Assembly: GCA_965153355.1 (NCBI GenBank)
Contig: OZ231127.1
Location: 14,446,001-14,510,000 of the forward strand
Source: Flaccisagitta enflata
Taxonomy: Eukaryota > Chaetognatha > Sagittoidea > Aphragmophora
DNA: 64,000 nucleotides
Reading direction: 5' to 3'
In this document: positions 14,051 through 25,649 of the stretch, one piece after another
How the letters are laid out: every line of letters begins with the position of its first letter
Numbering within the stretch: the stretch's first letter is position 1
Notes under the pieces: model-generated
The model's input: the letters and a program-made list of their open reading frames with translations, nothing else
What the model was told of the DNA's origin: nothing
The model's database searches: none
Made by a program: the position numbers and the translations under genes

Positions 14051-14216
14051 AGAATGAAAATGAAAATGTCACAAATGGATTGTGTTGAAAATTGAAAAAT
14101 GAAGTGTCAACGGATCAAAAGTGAATTAAGTAAATGTCATTGTCATTGTCAACAGTTGGGGAAGTAAATGTCATTGTCATTGTCCAGTTGGTTCAGTAAA
14201 TATCATTGTACAATAT

Positions 14217-17200
14217 TCACAACATGACTTCGTCCACATCTCCTCCGTTAATCTCGACTACAGACTCCATTTTAGCCGATCCTTCCCCTTTGTTGTCATT
14301 CATATCAGAGCTTGTGTCATTTGCATGTTGCTGTTTGGCGGCATCTTCTTCCATGGCTTTTAGCTTGGCTTTGCGTTTGCGTCTCGTTTTGGGTCGCGGA
14401 GTTTTGCTGGCCAATTCTGGGTTTTGAGGGTTGGGACTTATTTCGTTTTCTTCCCTCACTGGTTCAGGATTTATGTCTACATTTGCTTCATTTTGTGAAG
14501 ATGATTTGTGGTCTGTATTCTCTACCTTGTCTCCTGTTTTCTCCAGTTCCTCATCATCAGATTCTATCGATGAGTCTCCTTCCAGAGCCTCTGCGTCAAA
14601 CTCCACGCTACTTTCATTTTTACCCATTGGAACATTCACCTCAACATCCTCTTGGTCCATAGCAACGTATTTTCTTTTATCCAAATAATCGTAGTCAAGT
14701 TCGTTGACGTCTACATAGTCGCCATCTCCAGTGACATTCTCTTCAATGGCTGCAAGATCATTATCCACGTCCTCAGGATATCGAGCTTCTGTTTGATTAT
14801 CTTGGCCCTCCATATTCCTTCTTTTATCTGCCAAGGCCTGATCGATATCTATGTAGTCTTCTTCCCCAGGAACTGATAGATTTTCACTTTCCTCTGTATT
14901 GCCTTCCTCATTTCTTGCGTTGTCTTTGTCGAGTGGTAGATCTAATTCGTGGTTTGAATTTCGATCCCCTGACCCTGTCTGCTCATTACATTCATCCTTT
15001 CCTTTTCCATTTATCGTAATTTTCTCCATCACGGGCGCCTGATCAATGTTGATGTAATCGTGATTTTGCGTTCCTTCATTTTCATCAATTTCATCGGCAT
15101 TCGGTGCATCCAATGGCGTTTCACTTTTGACAGAGCCTCGATCAAACTCGGGGTATTTTCTTTTATCCAAATAATCATAATCGAGATTGTTTCCCGCTGT
15201 ATCTTCTTGATCAATATCCGTGTGATTTTGAAATTTAGCATCTGTTGGATCTTCTTTCCCATCTGCATTCTTCATGTCGTCTTCTCGTACTTTGTCCATT
15301 TCCAATGCTTGATCAATGTCAATATAGTCTTCTTCTTCTTCCGGCATCGACAGATTACCATTTTTGTCCATTTCTCTGTCATTCACTGAGGATCCATTAT
15401 TGACAGAGCCTTGATCAAACTCGGCATACTTTCTCTTGTCCAAATGATCATAATCGAAATCCTTTTCCCTTTCATGTGAAAGTGTTTTCTTATCATTTGT
15501 CATTTTGTCATTATCATTGCCATTACTTTGCCCATCATCAGTGCTTCTTGATTGTGGATATTCATACTCCACGTCACGCCGATTTTCATTTGCCTCCATC
15601 GTCTGATTGTTGTGAACTTGGATATTAGCTTCTTGGTTGCTTCCGCGATTACCTCCAGTAGAACCTTCATTGTCCGCCTCAAACGCCCGATTGTCATTCC
15701 CCCTTTCAATGTTGGCAGATTCCTCAGAACCGGTTGTGCTGACTTCGATGACTTCATAGACGGAATTTTCATTTCCATCAATGCGCTCGTTTTCAATGCC
15801 ATTGCGCTCGTACACGACAAAATACTCCAGCAAAACCAACACATTGTGGAGCATCGTCAAAACCAGCTCGACCAAAGCTAGATAACCAATATAGTTAAAG
15901 GCGAACGTGATGTAATTGAAATCGTATCTGACGTTAAAGTAGGGCCGATCTGGATTGACGGTCGTCTCAAACTTGACGTTGAAATCTTGCAGATAAATGT
16001 GGTTGACGACTCCGTCCCAATAATGCCGTAAAGGCATCACGTACAACTCTTCAAACTCGTTGACGTGAAAAGTGATGCGATTTTTGGCGTTTTCGTCGCA
16101 GCCGCGAAACACGAAAAGAATGATCAAAGGAATCAGGAAGAACAGAATACTGAGCACGGAACCGAGACAGAACCACAGGAAGAAAACCTTTCGTTTCCAA
16201 GTTTTCTTGAAGAGTTGCACGATAGTGCTGGGCGTGATGATGCGGAACATCACGATGGCGATGATTGCTATGATCCCTTTGTAAGAAGTGACTTTCAAGA
16301 TGCTCTGAAACATGTCGCTGATGTAGAAAGTGACAAACAGTAACCCGGCCAACGTCCAGACGATGTATAATAAACGCATGGGTAACAAAATTGCGTGAAT
16401 TGGTCGCTTGTTGATTTTGAATGTGAGCGTGAAACTCAAAATGAGGATACTTTTGAAGAATTCAATCAGGGGTAGGATCATTGTTATGAGGCAGGGATTC
16501 TGGTAGCAATCAGAAACGAAGCATTTGATGCCGCTATTGAGAAGTGCGTAGTCAAGCAAATGAGAGGGCAGACACGCGTCGATGTTTGTCTGCCATTTTG
16601 TGCAATGACAGGGGTCATTTTCCTTGCAAAACCAGCTCAAGGGATCAAAGATATCCAACTCTTTCCTCTTTGTTGTATTTTTTACTGGTTCCGTCTCCAA
16701 CAAAAAAGACTCCTTTTCTGGTATAAGAGAAGTTAAAGAAAATCTGCTGAATTCAGAATCGTCAAAGTATTCAAAGTTGGGGTTGTTCAAGGTGGTGCTA
16801 GGTGGGAAGCACATATGTTCGCTGCCCAACAATTCGGTCATTGCGTGGGCCATTAAGATCGCCAATGCCAATGTATCGATGGTGCTGATCGCCTGACAGA
16901 ATCTCAGTGAGGATTCTTTCTTTTTAGCGACTCCTTCAATGGTAGACTCGAGACTCTTTCCTAAATCATCTTGCAACATTTGTTCCGCCTGATTGAAAAG
17001 CGTGAAAAAGACGATTTTTAGTTTGTTTTGACTTTTGAGACTGCGGTAGATGTCATCACAAGTGGAAGTGGATTTACGGAAGAAAATGATGACATAGAAT
17101 GACAAGAAACGAAGAAACCAACTGCCAATCAGAATGCCGAAAATGATGCCAGCCCACCAAACATCGCCTCTTTGCAAAAAGCCCAACGCCACTAAAATAT

Positions 17201-19698
17201 CAACGATGCGAAGATTTTTGAAAAAATTGAAAATGGATATGGCCATTTCTATTTTTGACTCATGTTTTTCATAATTGACCTTGGACTTTAGCTTTTCCAC
17301 GAGCTTTTCTCCGAGTGATTTCTTCTTGTTCTTCTTCTTTTCGTTGGTAGCAATTTTAATGGTGAAGCTTTTCTTCATTTTCAAAATGATGATGAAAACG
17401 GCGATGACAATGGCAATGACCAAACATGAAATTCCTAAAATGGCCGTTTGTCTTGGATTGTAGCCGCAGACGATCGCGTCCCACGATCTGGTTTTCTTGT
17501 TGGTGGCGGACTGTGCCACAATTTGTTGCTTGATTCCCGGAGACTCCTTCCAAATTTTCTGAAAGGCGATCGATCTTTCATTCTCCAATTTGCCATTGAC
17601 AAACCATTTGGGCGCTTTTGCATCAGCATCATCGTCGTCCAAGTCTATGTTGAAGGTGGTGATTTCTCCATGGTAGTGGAATTCATAGAATCGAATTTGT
17701 TTTTTGTCGTCAATTTCTCTTTCCCCGATGCGAGCTCGACAGATTAGAAAGCTCATATTATCTGTGTCCTCTTCACCATCGCCTTTACCACTATTTCGTT
17801 TGGGTGACTTTAATCTCTTGCTCAATTTTTGAGAAGTTGTCCACGATATTTCCGTTTTGTTTGGGAAAAGTTGAGAAATTTGGTAATTGGTCGCCAGAGG
17901 GCCAAAGTCACAGCGGATGTTCAATTTGTGATTGGCATCTTGGGAATTGTCAAAAATAGTGGCACCTTTGATTCCATACGAGGACCGATCAAAAAACTGG
18001 CAATTTTTACCGTAAAATCCTTTCAAGCAGGAACAACGGTAACGACTGACAAAGAAAGAGACAATGGATAGACAGGTGCCTCCATGCTGGCAGGGCCGCC
18101 ATTGGCAAGCATCTGGTGCCACCCTTAATATGGCTCTCGACGCCTTAGCTTGTGCGTAATCGCCAGTGACGCGTCTCACTCTGTCTCCTCTCTCTTCTAT
18201 CTTATACTCTGTCTCGGCGCGACAAATGTATTCACCCGCACTCGAGTTGTCTACATTCAATATTAGCAAAGGCAGTGAAAAGTCGCCACTTTTTCGAAGA
18301 ACGACCTTGCCATTGAAGGTCCAACTCAATCTCGGTGTGAATATTGGATCATAGTCGACTTTGCATTGGAGGGTGATATTGCCTCCTGGCAGGACAGTTA
18401 TGTCCTCGGGTCTTTGCTTGAAGACGAGCTTTCTGGTGATGTTAAGTTGTGTTTGTTTTTCTTCTTCGCCGGCGTCATTTGATGCCACGCACGAGTAAAC
18501 TCCGGCATCAGCTAGTCTGACGTTATGGATTTTGATTGCCGATGTGACAATAGTGCTGCCATTGGTCCGTTCCACTTCCGGTTTGATTTCCATCCTCGTC
18601 GATTTCAGGATTTCCCCTTTTCGCATCCATCTTATTTTTGGAGTTGGCGTTCCAATTGCGACGCAACGGAACTTGGCCACTACATCCGTAGTAACAGTCT
18701 CCACCACAGAAACAGACGGACTTACAAAAAGGATCTTCAAATGTGACTTAACAGATGGTCGTTGATTTACAGCTTCAACACATTCATTCCATCCATCACC
18801 GACAAAACCTGGTTGGCAGAAGCAATCCTTGCAACGAGGGCATCCACCGCCAATGGCGATATTCTCCTCTGGGGTCAAAAGACGACACACAGCATTGGTG
18901 GCGCAGGGGCGGTAGTTGGAAGTTGGTGGGATGTTGATTGGTTTAATGTTGGTGGTAATGTTATTCCTCATGCTTCTGCCCCTTTGAGCGACCTCGTATG
19001 AATCTGATTCAGACCATCGGTCTTCATATTCACTGTTTTGGGTTTGGCAATTCGTTTCGTAATATGGATAGCATGGATAAGCGCCAAAACCTCTTCCTCT
19101 TTGTCCATTGGGACATCTACATGTTCTACGACCTCCATTATCAACGCATCTAGCTGTGGAATCGCATCCGCCGTTATCAGTTCCACAACCGTCGATGTCG
19201 ATGCATCCTTCATATCCAAATCCGTCAGATCCCGCAAATTCAACGAATCCTCTTTGACAGTGACAAGTTCGATTGCCTGGCGTATTGAGGCAGTCGGCGT
19301 CAAGACTGCACCCACCCAAACCGCCGCCCATGGAAGACTCGATTGGCATGTCGCACTCGTTGATGTCGATGCATGAATGGCTTAACTCGTTTCTGTTCTC
19401 GTGAATGTAACCTGGTGGACATTCGCACTTTAGGCTGCCAAGAGTGTTCCTACATGTAAGACCAGGTGGGCATAAACCATTGTCATAGAGGGCGCATTCG
19501 TCGATGTCCTTGCACGTTTCGTGAGTGGCGTTAAGAGGCTTTGACTCGTAACCGTCACCGCAATTGCAGACTCTGGAACCGTTTGTATTTTGACAGGTGG
19601 CACTCCAACTACATCTGCCGTTGCTCATGGCGTACTTTTGACATTCGTTGACGTCGATGCACTCACTGCCGCCAGTTGACGTCAATTCGTATCCAGAC
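14217..19698 (-). CDS. Exon 4 (last, 5.5 kb) of the EGF-Ig-XKR-like gene
   Basis: One uninterrupted coding exon of 5482 nt. The acceptor is GTATTCAG before GTCTGGATACG, which keeps the frame of exon 3. It holds most EGF modules, both Ig domains, all membrane helices and the tail, ending DEVML and TGA at 14217-14219. So long an intronless exon beside three small EGF exons is uneven: it suggests intron loss or retroposition of the 3' portion. The open frame extends upstream to 19847, but that part is intron. Confidence 0.9.
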
Positions 19699-20449
19699 CT
19701 GAATACGCAGAAAAAGATAAAAGAAAAGCGCTCATCCTGAACCTCATTGTTGTTGGTTTTTTTTAATTTTTCATACTGTGCATTATTTTGAGGGTCATCC
19801 ATGGCAATTAAATGATTACAGGCAAATTGAACTAAAAAAAAAGACATCTAAAATACAATAACATCTCTATTAATATTCAGAATTGAAAACTATGAAAATC
19901 AATCATACATCCTACATGCAAAAATGAATATCTTGAATACTAAGAAGTGTCTAAATCTTTTAAGACATCCAACATGAGGTTACTTTGCGTGAAAAAAGGC
20001 CTGCAAGGAGACAAGGGTGTGACACAAGTATAATTTTCTCACCTGCAATTGCAAATGCGGGATCCGACGGTATTGTTGCAAGTGGCCAAAGGACTGCAGC
20101 CTCCGTTGTTTATCGCGCATTCATCGATATCTCGGCACATTTCGTGGGTGGCGTTGAAAGGTTTTGATTCCCAACCGTTTGGACATTTGCATATTCTTGA
20201 GCCGTTTGTATTGATGCAGGAGGCCCGCCAATCGCATCCACCGTTGCTCGTCGCGTATTTCCGACATTCGTTGATGTCGACGCAATCGCTGCCACCAGTG
20301 ATTGTCAATTCGTAACCGGACCTGGATAGTGGAATTATTTATTGAAGAGGTTCCCTGCTATTTGTTATTTATTCATTGATTTTGGTTAATATGTGTTTTT
20401 CAGGTCACCACTTACCAATTACTAAAGACTAATTATTCATTTATCATCG

Positions 20450-20546
<97 letters not shown>

Positions 20547-22030
20547 TTTTAGAGCATATTATGGTAGGCAAAGAAGTATGTCCAACTTTACGACGGTTCA
20601 CAATCGAGATTTTTAGCTCGTACGTCGAGAAGCATGACGTCAGCTAGTATTTCAAATTTCAGGACAATCGCATCAATAGTTTAGAAGTTATGGCCTTTTT
20701 CATACTTAAAAAGTAAAAGAGAAAACCGACGTTCTTTTTTTCTGTTTTTTATTTGAACTAGCCCCCAATCAAATTTTGAAAACCATTTTGTGATTTTTGT
20801 GATTTTTTTTTCAAAGTCCCTGAAGCGCGATACAAAAGATTTCGAAGTTTTTTGAAAAAAAAATTAAAATACAAGATTTTGGATCTAGGCAAATCAAACA
20901 ATTTCTTATTGATTGCACCCCACTTTTGAAAACCATTTTTTAAAAAAATATTTTGTAATTTTTTTTCGAAGTCCCTGACGCGCGACACAAAAATTTTTTA
21001 AGTTTTTTGAAAAAAAGTGAAAAAACAAGATTTTGGATCTAGGCAAATCAAACAATTTCCCATTGATTGCACCCCACTTTTTTTTTGAAAAAAAAATTCT
21101 TAATAAGGGCTTTTTTAGGGGCCCTTAGGGGAAGAAAATGATATTGTTTAGTTAAAGCCGACGGCGAGAGAAATCGAATCTCCGTGGAACAAAACCAAGA
21201 ATGCTTAGATCAGTGGTGATTTGCACCTTCAATGACTCTCAACACTTCAGGGGGCGAGTTTTTTTCAAAATGAGATGCGCTTTCAGCCTTAGAAATTTTA
21301 AGTTGTAGCTCGTCCCCTAATTATGGATATCTAAAATTCGTACCTGCAGGCGCAAATGCGTGATCCGACTGTATTCTTGCAATAAGCCAAAGGACTGCAG
21401 CCTCCGTTGTTTATCGCGCATTCGTCAATGTCTTGGCAGGATTTGCCATCTCCGCTGAATCCCTTCCTGCAGGTGCAGATGACCGTGGCGTTGTCTCCAT
21501 TAAAGTTACTCGTGCAGATTGCGTTAGGATCGCATCCTCCATTGACTTTGTCCAAGGAATAGCATGGGTCGGCACCTGTGCAGGGAGAATGGCGGGTTGA
21601 GAATATAGAGAGAGAATGTGATCACCGAAAAGAATGACTAGAGGAAGACGAAAGAATACGGTTAATGAGAAAAACAGATGAATGAATGAATGAATGAATG
21701 AATGAATGAATGAATGAATGAATGAATGAATGAATGAATGAATGAAAAAAATCAATAAATCAATGAATGAGTAATGAATGAATAAATGGTTAAGTGATTG
21801 AATGAATGAATGAATGGATGAATGAATGAATAAATGAATAAATGAATGAATGAATGAATGAATGAATGAATGAATGAATGAATGAATGAATGAATGAATG
21901 AATGAATGAATGAATGAATGACCGTAAAGAATATTGAATACATGATATGAATCTTACCGCTCCCGATTTCTTGCGATTGCGTTGCACAAAAGCAGATCAG
22001 CAAAAGGCTGATATGAATGAGGTTAATCAT
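14217..22030 (-). CDS. EGF/Ig receptor fused to an XKR-like multipass domain, 4 exons
   Basis: Exons 22030-21958, 21575-21344, 20321-20043 and 19698-14217 have GT-AG introns of phase 1, 2 and 2, and together give 6066 nt (2021 residues). The order is signal peptide (1 to about 19), EGF and calcium-binding EGF modules with repeated DIDEC/DINEC and CxNTxGSRxCxC signatures (about 27-510), two Ig domains (about 513-720; second-sheet motif DAGVYSC in the first), EGF (about 725-763), a long extracellular linker, and a transmembrane helix (about 945-967). Next is a multipass block of about 7-8 hydrophobic segments (about 1025-1492) that starts [19 protein letters not shown], reminiscent of the first helices of XK-related proteins. 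The acidic tail (about 1493-2021) has repeated tyrosine motifs. What is known: XKR proteins include phospholipid scramblases. What is inferred: a surface receptor with ligand-binding ectodomain and a scramblase-like membrane core. The XKR link is by eye only; EGF and Ig assignments are secure. Confidence 0.85.
20043..20321 (-). CDS. Exon 3 of the EGF-Ig-XKR-like gene
   Basis: 279 nt, phase 2 at both ends (acceptor TATCCAG, donor GTGAGA). It encodes [19 protein letters not shown], one EGF with [11 protein letters not shown], and a further cbEGF start ([12 protein letters not shown]). It can be skipped without frame loss. Confidence 0.9.
20456..20541. repeat. (GA)n microsatellite in intron 2
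   Basis: 86 bp of pure GA between exons 2 and 3. Confidence 0.95.
20764..21085. repeat. 155-bp tandem duplication in intron 2
   Basis: Two copies share AAGTCCCTGA (20814 and 20969), CGCGA(T/C)ACAAAA, ACAAGATTTTGGATCTAGGC, CAAATCAAACAATTTC and ATTGATTGCACCCCAC. Differences are mostly in A/T runs. Confidence 0.88.
21344..21575 (-). CDS. Exon 2 of the EGF-Ig-XKR-like gene
   Basis: 232 nt (acceptor CTGCACAG, donor GTACGA). It encodes a first EGF-like module ([20 protein letters not shown]...) and a cbEGF ([18 protein letters not shown]) ending CACR, where the intron cuts in phase 2. Confidence 0.9.
21681..21925. repeat. (GAAT)n microsatellites in intron 1
   Basis: Two GAAT arrays (21681-21745 and 21798-21920) separated by degenerate units. 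Confidence 0.95.
21958..22030 (-). CDS. Exon 1 (signal peptide) of the EGF-Ig-XKR-like gene
   Basis: ATG at 22030-22028 opens [20 protein letters not shown], a classic signal peptide with cleavage plausible after residue 17-19. The donor GTAAG follows at 21957. It joins exon 2 in phase 1 (Gly). Confidence 0.85.
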
Positions 22031-22214
22031 TTTTTCTTTAACGATGTTTTCTGATTATCATGTCAAATGCATTTATTGTAATTGGAAACCCATGAAGAGT
22101 TGAGCTGAGAATTAATAGGAATGTTTCATTTCTTTTCATGAAATAAACTCTAATTCCGAAGATAGTCATCGTAGCATAATTGCTTTTCTTATCCAGTGCG
22201 TACCTTCCAGAAAT

Positions 22215-22215
<1 letters not shown>
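22031..22215. other. Upstream region of the EGF-Ig-XKR-like gene
   Basis: AT-rich DNA just 5' of the start codon, presumably 5' UTR and promoter. I see no clear TATA box at a fixed distance and cannot place the transcription start. Confidence 0.3.

Positions 22216-22216
<1 letters not shown>

Positions 22217-22250
<34 letters not shown>
22217..22250. repeat. (CT)n microsatellite, short
   Basis: Seventeen CT units. Confidence 0.9.
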
Positions 22251-22255
<5 letters not shown>

Positions 22256-22549
22256 CATTTTCCTTTATTCATTGGGAGAACCGGTTTTTTCGTCGTCGTC
22301 TTATCTTCCCAGAATTTCGCTATTCAAAACATTTCATTTCACTATTCGAGCTTTCCTCTGATTACGGCTCTCAGATCCTACCCAGCCCACAAGTAGAACG
22401 GGTTTTATTCTTATGTCTACCTGACATAGAATCACGCTGATTAACAATGGTTCGTTCCACTTTGTAACACGGGAAGATTTCTTGATACTATCCTTAAATA
22501 ACTCATAATTGAACTAACGTGGGAACTGGGAAGATTCTTTTTGGTTGCA

Positions 22550-22720
22550 TGTACGCGACTCTAAAATCCCGGATAGTCGGTCGATCCGTCAAACATGGTT
22601 TTTTTGGCGTTTATGGCGGTTTTTGCGTTACAGCTCCTGCCGAATCGCGTAAAAAGCCTTGTTTGTCATTGACCCCGCCCAGTGCCCACCAAAATGCGAC
22701 TTAGGTAGATGGTACCCGGC
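22550..22720 (+). mobile_element. GTCY-hairpin element, decayed
   Basis: Shows ACGCGACTCTA, a short GTCGGTCGATCCGTC tract, GCGGTTTTTGCGTTACAGCT and CTCCTGCC, in the same order as the 39845 copy. Ends are degraded. Confidence 0.5.
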
Positions 22721-22769
22721 CTTGTTCAATGATATACAGAACTGTACATACCCGTCACTATGTTCCCAA

Positions 22770-22905
22770 TTCCCAAACTTACATGAAGTGGGACCGAGAG
22801 CCTCACTGACTAGTTCCCACGCCTGCTACATCCAGTTTTCTACTAACCAAAAGCAGTTAGGTGCAAATTATTGTTATAATAGTACTTGGTCATCGACTGT
22901 ACCAA
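22770..22905. repeat. Interspersed repeat shared with 34690-34860
   Basis: Shares CCTCACTGACTAGTT, CTAGTTTTC-like text, AACCAAAAGCAGTTAG and TATTGTTA in the same order with the second locus. Family unknown, no ends defined. Confidence 0.55.
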
Positions 22906-23580
22906 ATTCTCATAGAAAAAATTTTTGTTGTCCTCAGAAAAAAAGCTAAAGCTACCTTTTAAAGACCACCCGTTATTTGGTCCGCACTGAAAAAGAAAAT
23001 AGGATTTATTTGCTAACCACAAGGACAATAGGATTGGGGGTTACTCTTCATCAAGGGTGACTTTCGACGTCAAATTCTTTCCAAAACCTCTCCAACAGGA
23101 AAAACCTACCGCCATTCATCATAATACTGAGATCATAATAAGGAGATTTACCAAGTTTCATGACCATGGGTTATGATCTTCATGTGAACGCCATCCCCTT
23201 CCAATCAACACAGGATTCAATAGGAAAATTGTTTGAGCAAATTTTGATAGGCTTTTTTTTAAATTGTAGAATGGGGGGTGGCGGTCACATAAAGATCATG
23301 TTGCACGGTCTTGCAAATCTTATCATTATAATAAATGATGGTAGTTCCTGGTGTTGGAAAGGTTTCTGAAAGAAATCAATATCAAAAACCTACCCTGGGT
23401 CCGAATAATTTCTGACGTCATCCTCGAATAACAAAGGGAAAGATTTGGATCTTGATAATGATCTTGATTCGGGACAATTTCAAATCTCAGGCTTTGTTTT
23501 CGTCTGGATTCGACTGGATTCAAACTTTTCGTTTTTAGGGTGGGATAGGAAATGACAAAGATACAGAGAAGGAAAGGTAG
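22906..23580. other. No gene recognised
   Basis: Unique-looking AT-rich sequence with short frames on both strands and no domain motif. Confidence 0.45.
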
Positions 23581-23586
23581 GAATGT

Positions 23587-23815
23587 TGAATGAATGAATG
23601 AATGAATGAATGAATGAATGAATGAATGAATGAATGAATGAATGAATGAATGAATGAATGAATGAATGAATGATTAAGATAATAAATGAAAAAATGAATG
23701 CATGAAAAAATCAATAAAAAATGATTGAATGAATGAATGAATGAATGAATGAATGAATGAATGAATGAATGAATGAATGAATGAATGAATGAATGAATGA
23801 ATGAATGAATGAAGG
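23587..23815. repeat. (GAAT)n microsatellite, two blocks
   Basis: Pure blocks 23587-23672 and 23724-23810, separated by about 50 bp of degenerate units. Confidence 0.95.
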
Positions 23816-24098
23816 AATTATTGAATGAATCAATCAATTGACGGGAGGACTGCTGAGGTCCGATAAAAACCCTCAGGAGTAATACTATACTGTTGAGATG
23901 CAGTAATAGTGGACAAGGATCTGGATCCCTTCATATTTCTTATCTTGGCAATAGCGGAAATCCGCCTACAACAGATTAAATTTGTTAGTCCCTTGGCATC
24001 CGTTATTGCAGGCTTAACTTTATAATATTTTGTTTCTTTTTTATCATAAAGACTTCTTAACTCATAGGCATCATCGGATAACAAGAAATATCAATATA
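23816..24098. other. Decayed pogo-like fragment, no gene
   Basis: AATAGCGGAAATCCGCCTAC and TTAGTCCCTTGGCATCCGTT match phrases of the element at 24540-24714, so this is probably an old relative. Confidence 0.4.
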
Positions 24099-24432
24099 CC
24101 GTATTTTCTCCATTTATCGCCCCCCCTCCAATTAACGCCCCCCCCTCTTTGAGCTCTCCAGAACAGTAATTTGGAAGAAGGTGAAATAGCAAATAATCTT
24201 TAAAAGTAGAAAGATTTTGCATATTTCAGCGGTTTTTTTCAAGGATTGAATAAAAAACAAGCAAGATACATTTTATCTTATCTTTATCTGATATCCTAAG
24301 TAACATTTTTTGTGAATAACATATAATTAGAGAGTTCTCACAGATCAAAAGGGGGCGTTAATTGGAGGGTAGAATGACAATAAATTTTTTCAATTTCAAA
24401 AGCGCCCGGGGCGCTAATTAGAGAAAATACGG
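24099..24432. mobile_element. TA-flanked MITE, CCGTATTTTC family
   Basis: Left end CCGTATTTTCTCCATTTATC, right end GCTAATTAGAGAAAATACGG, i.e. inverted termini flanked by TA at 24097-24098 and 24433-24434. Inside are mirrored CCCCCCTCCAATTAACGCCC and GGGGGCGTTAATTGGAGG. Non-coding. Same family as 33087-33421. A TA target fits the Tc1/mariner/pogo group. Confidence 0.85.
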
Positions 24433-24500
24433 TATCTAGTGAAGTTCTTATACATCTCTAATATGAATTGAAAGAAATGTGTTGTTGTTATTTATGCTGA

Positions 24501-24516
24501 GGTGCGATTTCGCACC
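24501..24516. mobile_element. Isolated terminal hairpin of a GTCY-type element
   Basis: GGTGCG-ATTT-CGCACC is a perfect 6-bp stem like the ends of the GTCY family, but no GTCY tract follows, so this is a fragment at best. Confidence 0.35.
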
Positions 24517-24539
24517 CAAGCTACAGTTTTTTGCAATTA

Positions 24540-24714
24540 CAGTTTAACCCCACTCGAACAGACCCGCCACCAACGGAATTCCGCCTATAACAGATGCTAA
24601 TTCATGGTCACTTCAATTAAATTTCTTTTGTTTGCTTTGTTGGCAATAACAGAAGTCCACCTACAACAGAAAAGAATTGTTAGTCCCCTGAAATCCGTTA
24701 GAGCGGGGTTCAAC
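24540..24714. mobile_element. Pogo/Tigger-like MITE
   Basis: Left end CAGTTTAACCCCACTCGAAC after TA, right end ATCCGTTAGAGCGGGGTTCA. Internal repeats: GGAATTCCGCCTATAACAGA and AATAACAGAAGTCCACCTAC. The CAGT..AACCCC ends resemble pogo-type termini. Confidence 0.65.
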
Positions 24715-24799
24715 GAATGAGCCAATAAATGAATGAATCATTCTGCGAAAGAATAAATGAATAAATGAGCACTTTATTGAAGAGGCGTTGAACGTTCTG

Positions 24800-24948
24800 C
24801 TGCTTATCTGTCCGTCCGTCTGTTGTTCGGTTTATCCATCGGTCCATGGCGCGTAAGTCCATAAGTGTACATAAGCGGATTTCCGCTCCTGCTTACCCGC
24901 CCACGACTGGTATTGTAACCCCGGGGTGCTTGTTGCTTTGTCTAACTG

Positions 24949-25008
<60 letters not shown>

Positions 25009-25060
25009 AGTCTGTCTGTAACTGTGGCTGGCTGTGTGCGCGCACATGCGCGAGTTGAAT
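24800..25060 (+). mobile_element. Decayed GTCY-type element with (GTCT)n expansion
   Basis: GTCCGTCCGTCTG, GGATTTCCGCTCCTGCTTAC and CCACGACTGGTATTG follow the core order. A pure GTCT array (24950-25005) lies beside it. Confidence 0.5.
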
Positions 25061-25199
25061 TATGTCTTTAAAAGTATTGGAAACATGATCTGGAGAGTAA
25101 ATAGCAAAATTTATTTATACCAGATTGTGGCTACTTGCGCAGATTCGGACGCGATATGGAAGAGAGTGTTAGTTCATACACTCCTCCACCAATTTATTC

Positions 25200-25290
25200 A
25201 ACCATTTAACCGTTCATTTATTTATTCGTTCATTCATTCATCCAATAATTCATTCATTCATTCATTCATTCATTCATTCATTCATCCATT
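25200..25290. repeat. (ATTC)n microsatellite
   Basis: Degenerate then pure ATTC units directly before the next element. Confidence 0.92.
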
Positions 25291-25295
25291 TCTAC

Positions 25296-25620
25296 TTTTT
25301 AAGTGCGTCCTCGCACTTCTATAAGAGGTCATGTCCGTCGGTCGGTCGGTTGGTCGGTCGGTTGGTCGGTCGGTCGGTCGGTCACGCAAACGTTTGAGAT
25401 GCGCAAAACGGCTGATTCTGACGTATTTCTTCATTCCTATCACCTTTCATGCCTCACCACATTCATATTCATTTATTCATTCATTCATTCATTCATTCAT
25501 TCATTCATTCATTCATTCATTCATTCATTCATTCATTCATTCATTCATTCATCAAAAACGTTCATTCACAAAATCTTAATCAAGCGAGGCGCACTTATTG
25601 GCCTTCACTTGGCCTTGTTT
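25296..25620 (+). mobile_element. GTCY-hairpin element, subfamily B, interrupted by (ATTC)n
   Basis: Perfect hairpin AAGTGCG-TCCT-CGCACTT at 25301-25318, about 50 bp of GTCGGTCGGTTGGTCGG, CACGCAAACGTTTGAGATGC, then an ATTC array (25465-25552), then the end GCGCACTTATTGGCC and TTGGCCTTGTT. Compare the uninterrupted B copy at 56588-56706. Confidence 0.85.
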
Positions 25621-25649
25621 ACATGTTCATATCAATTCATTGGTGAAGC

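Noticed and set aside
19699-19847. Upstream extension of the receptor exon 4 frame to an ATG at 19847
   Set aside because: A good acceptor at 19699 and in-phase EGF exons upstream show this part is intron.
21161-21195. tRNA-like 3' part (GAGATTCGATTTCTC on the minus strand)
   Set aside because: The rest of the cloverleaf cannot be formed from the adjoining sequence.
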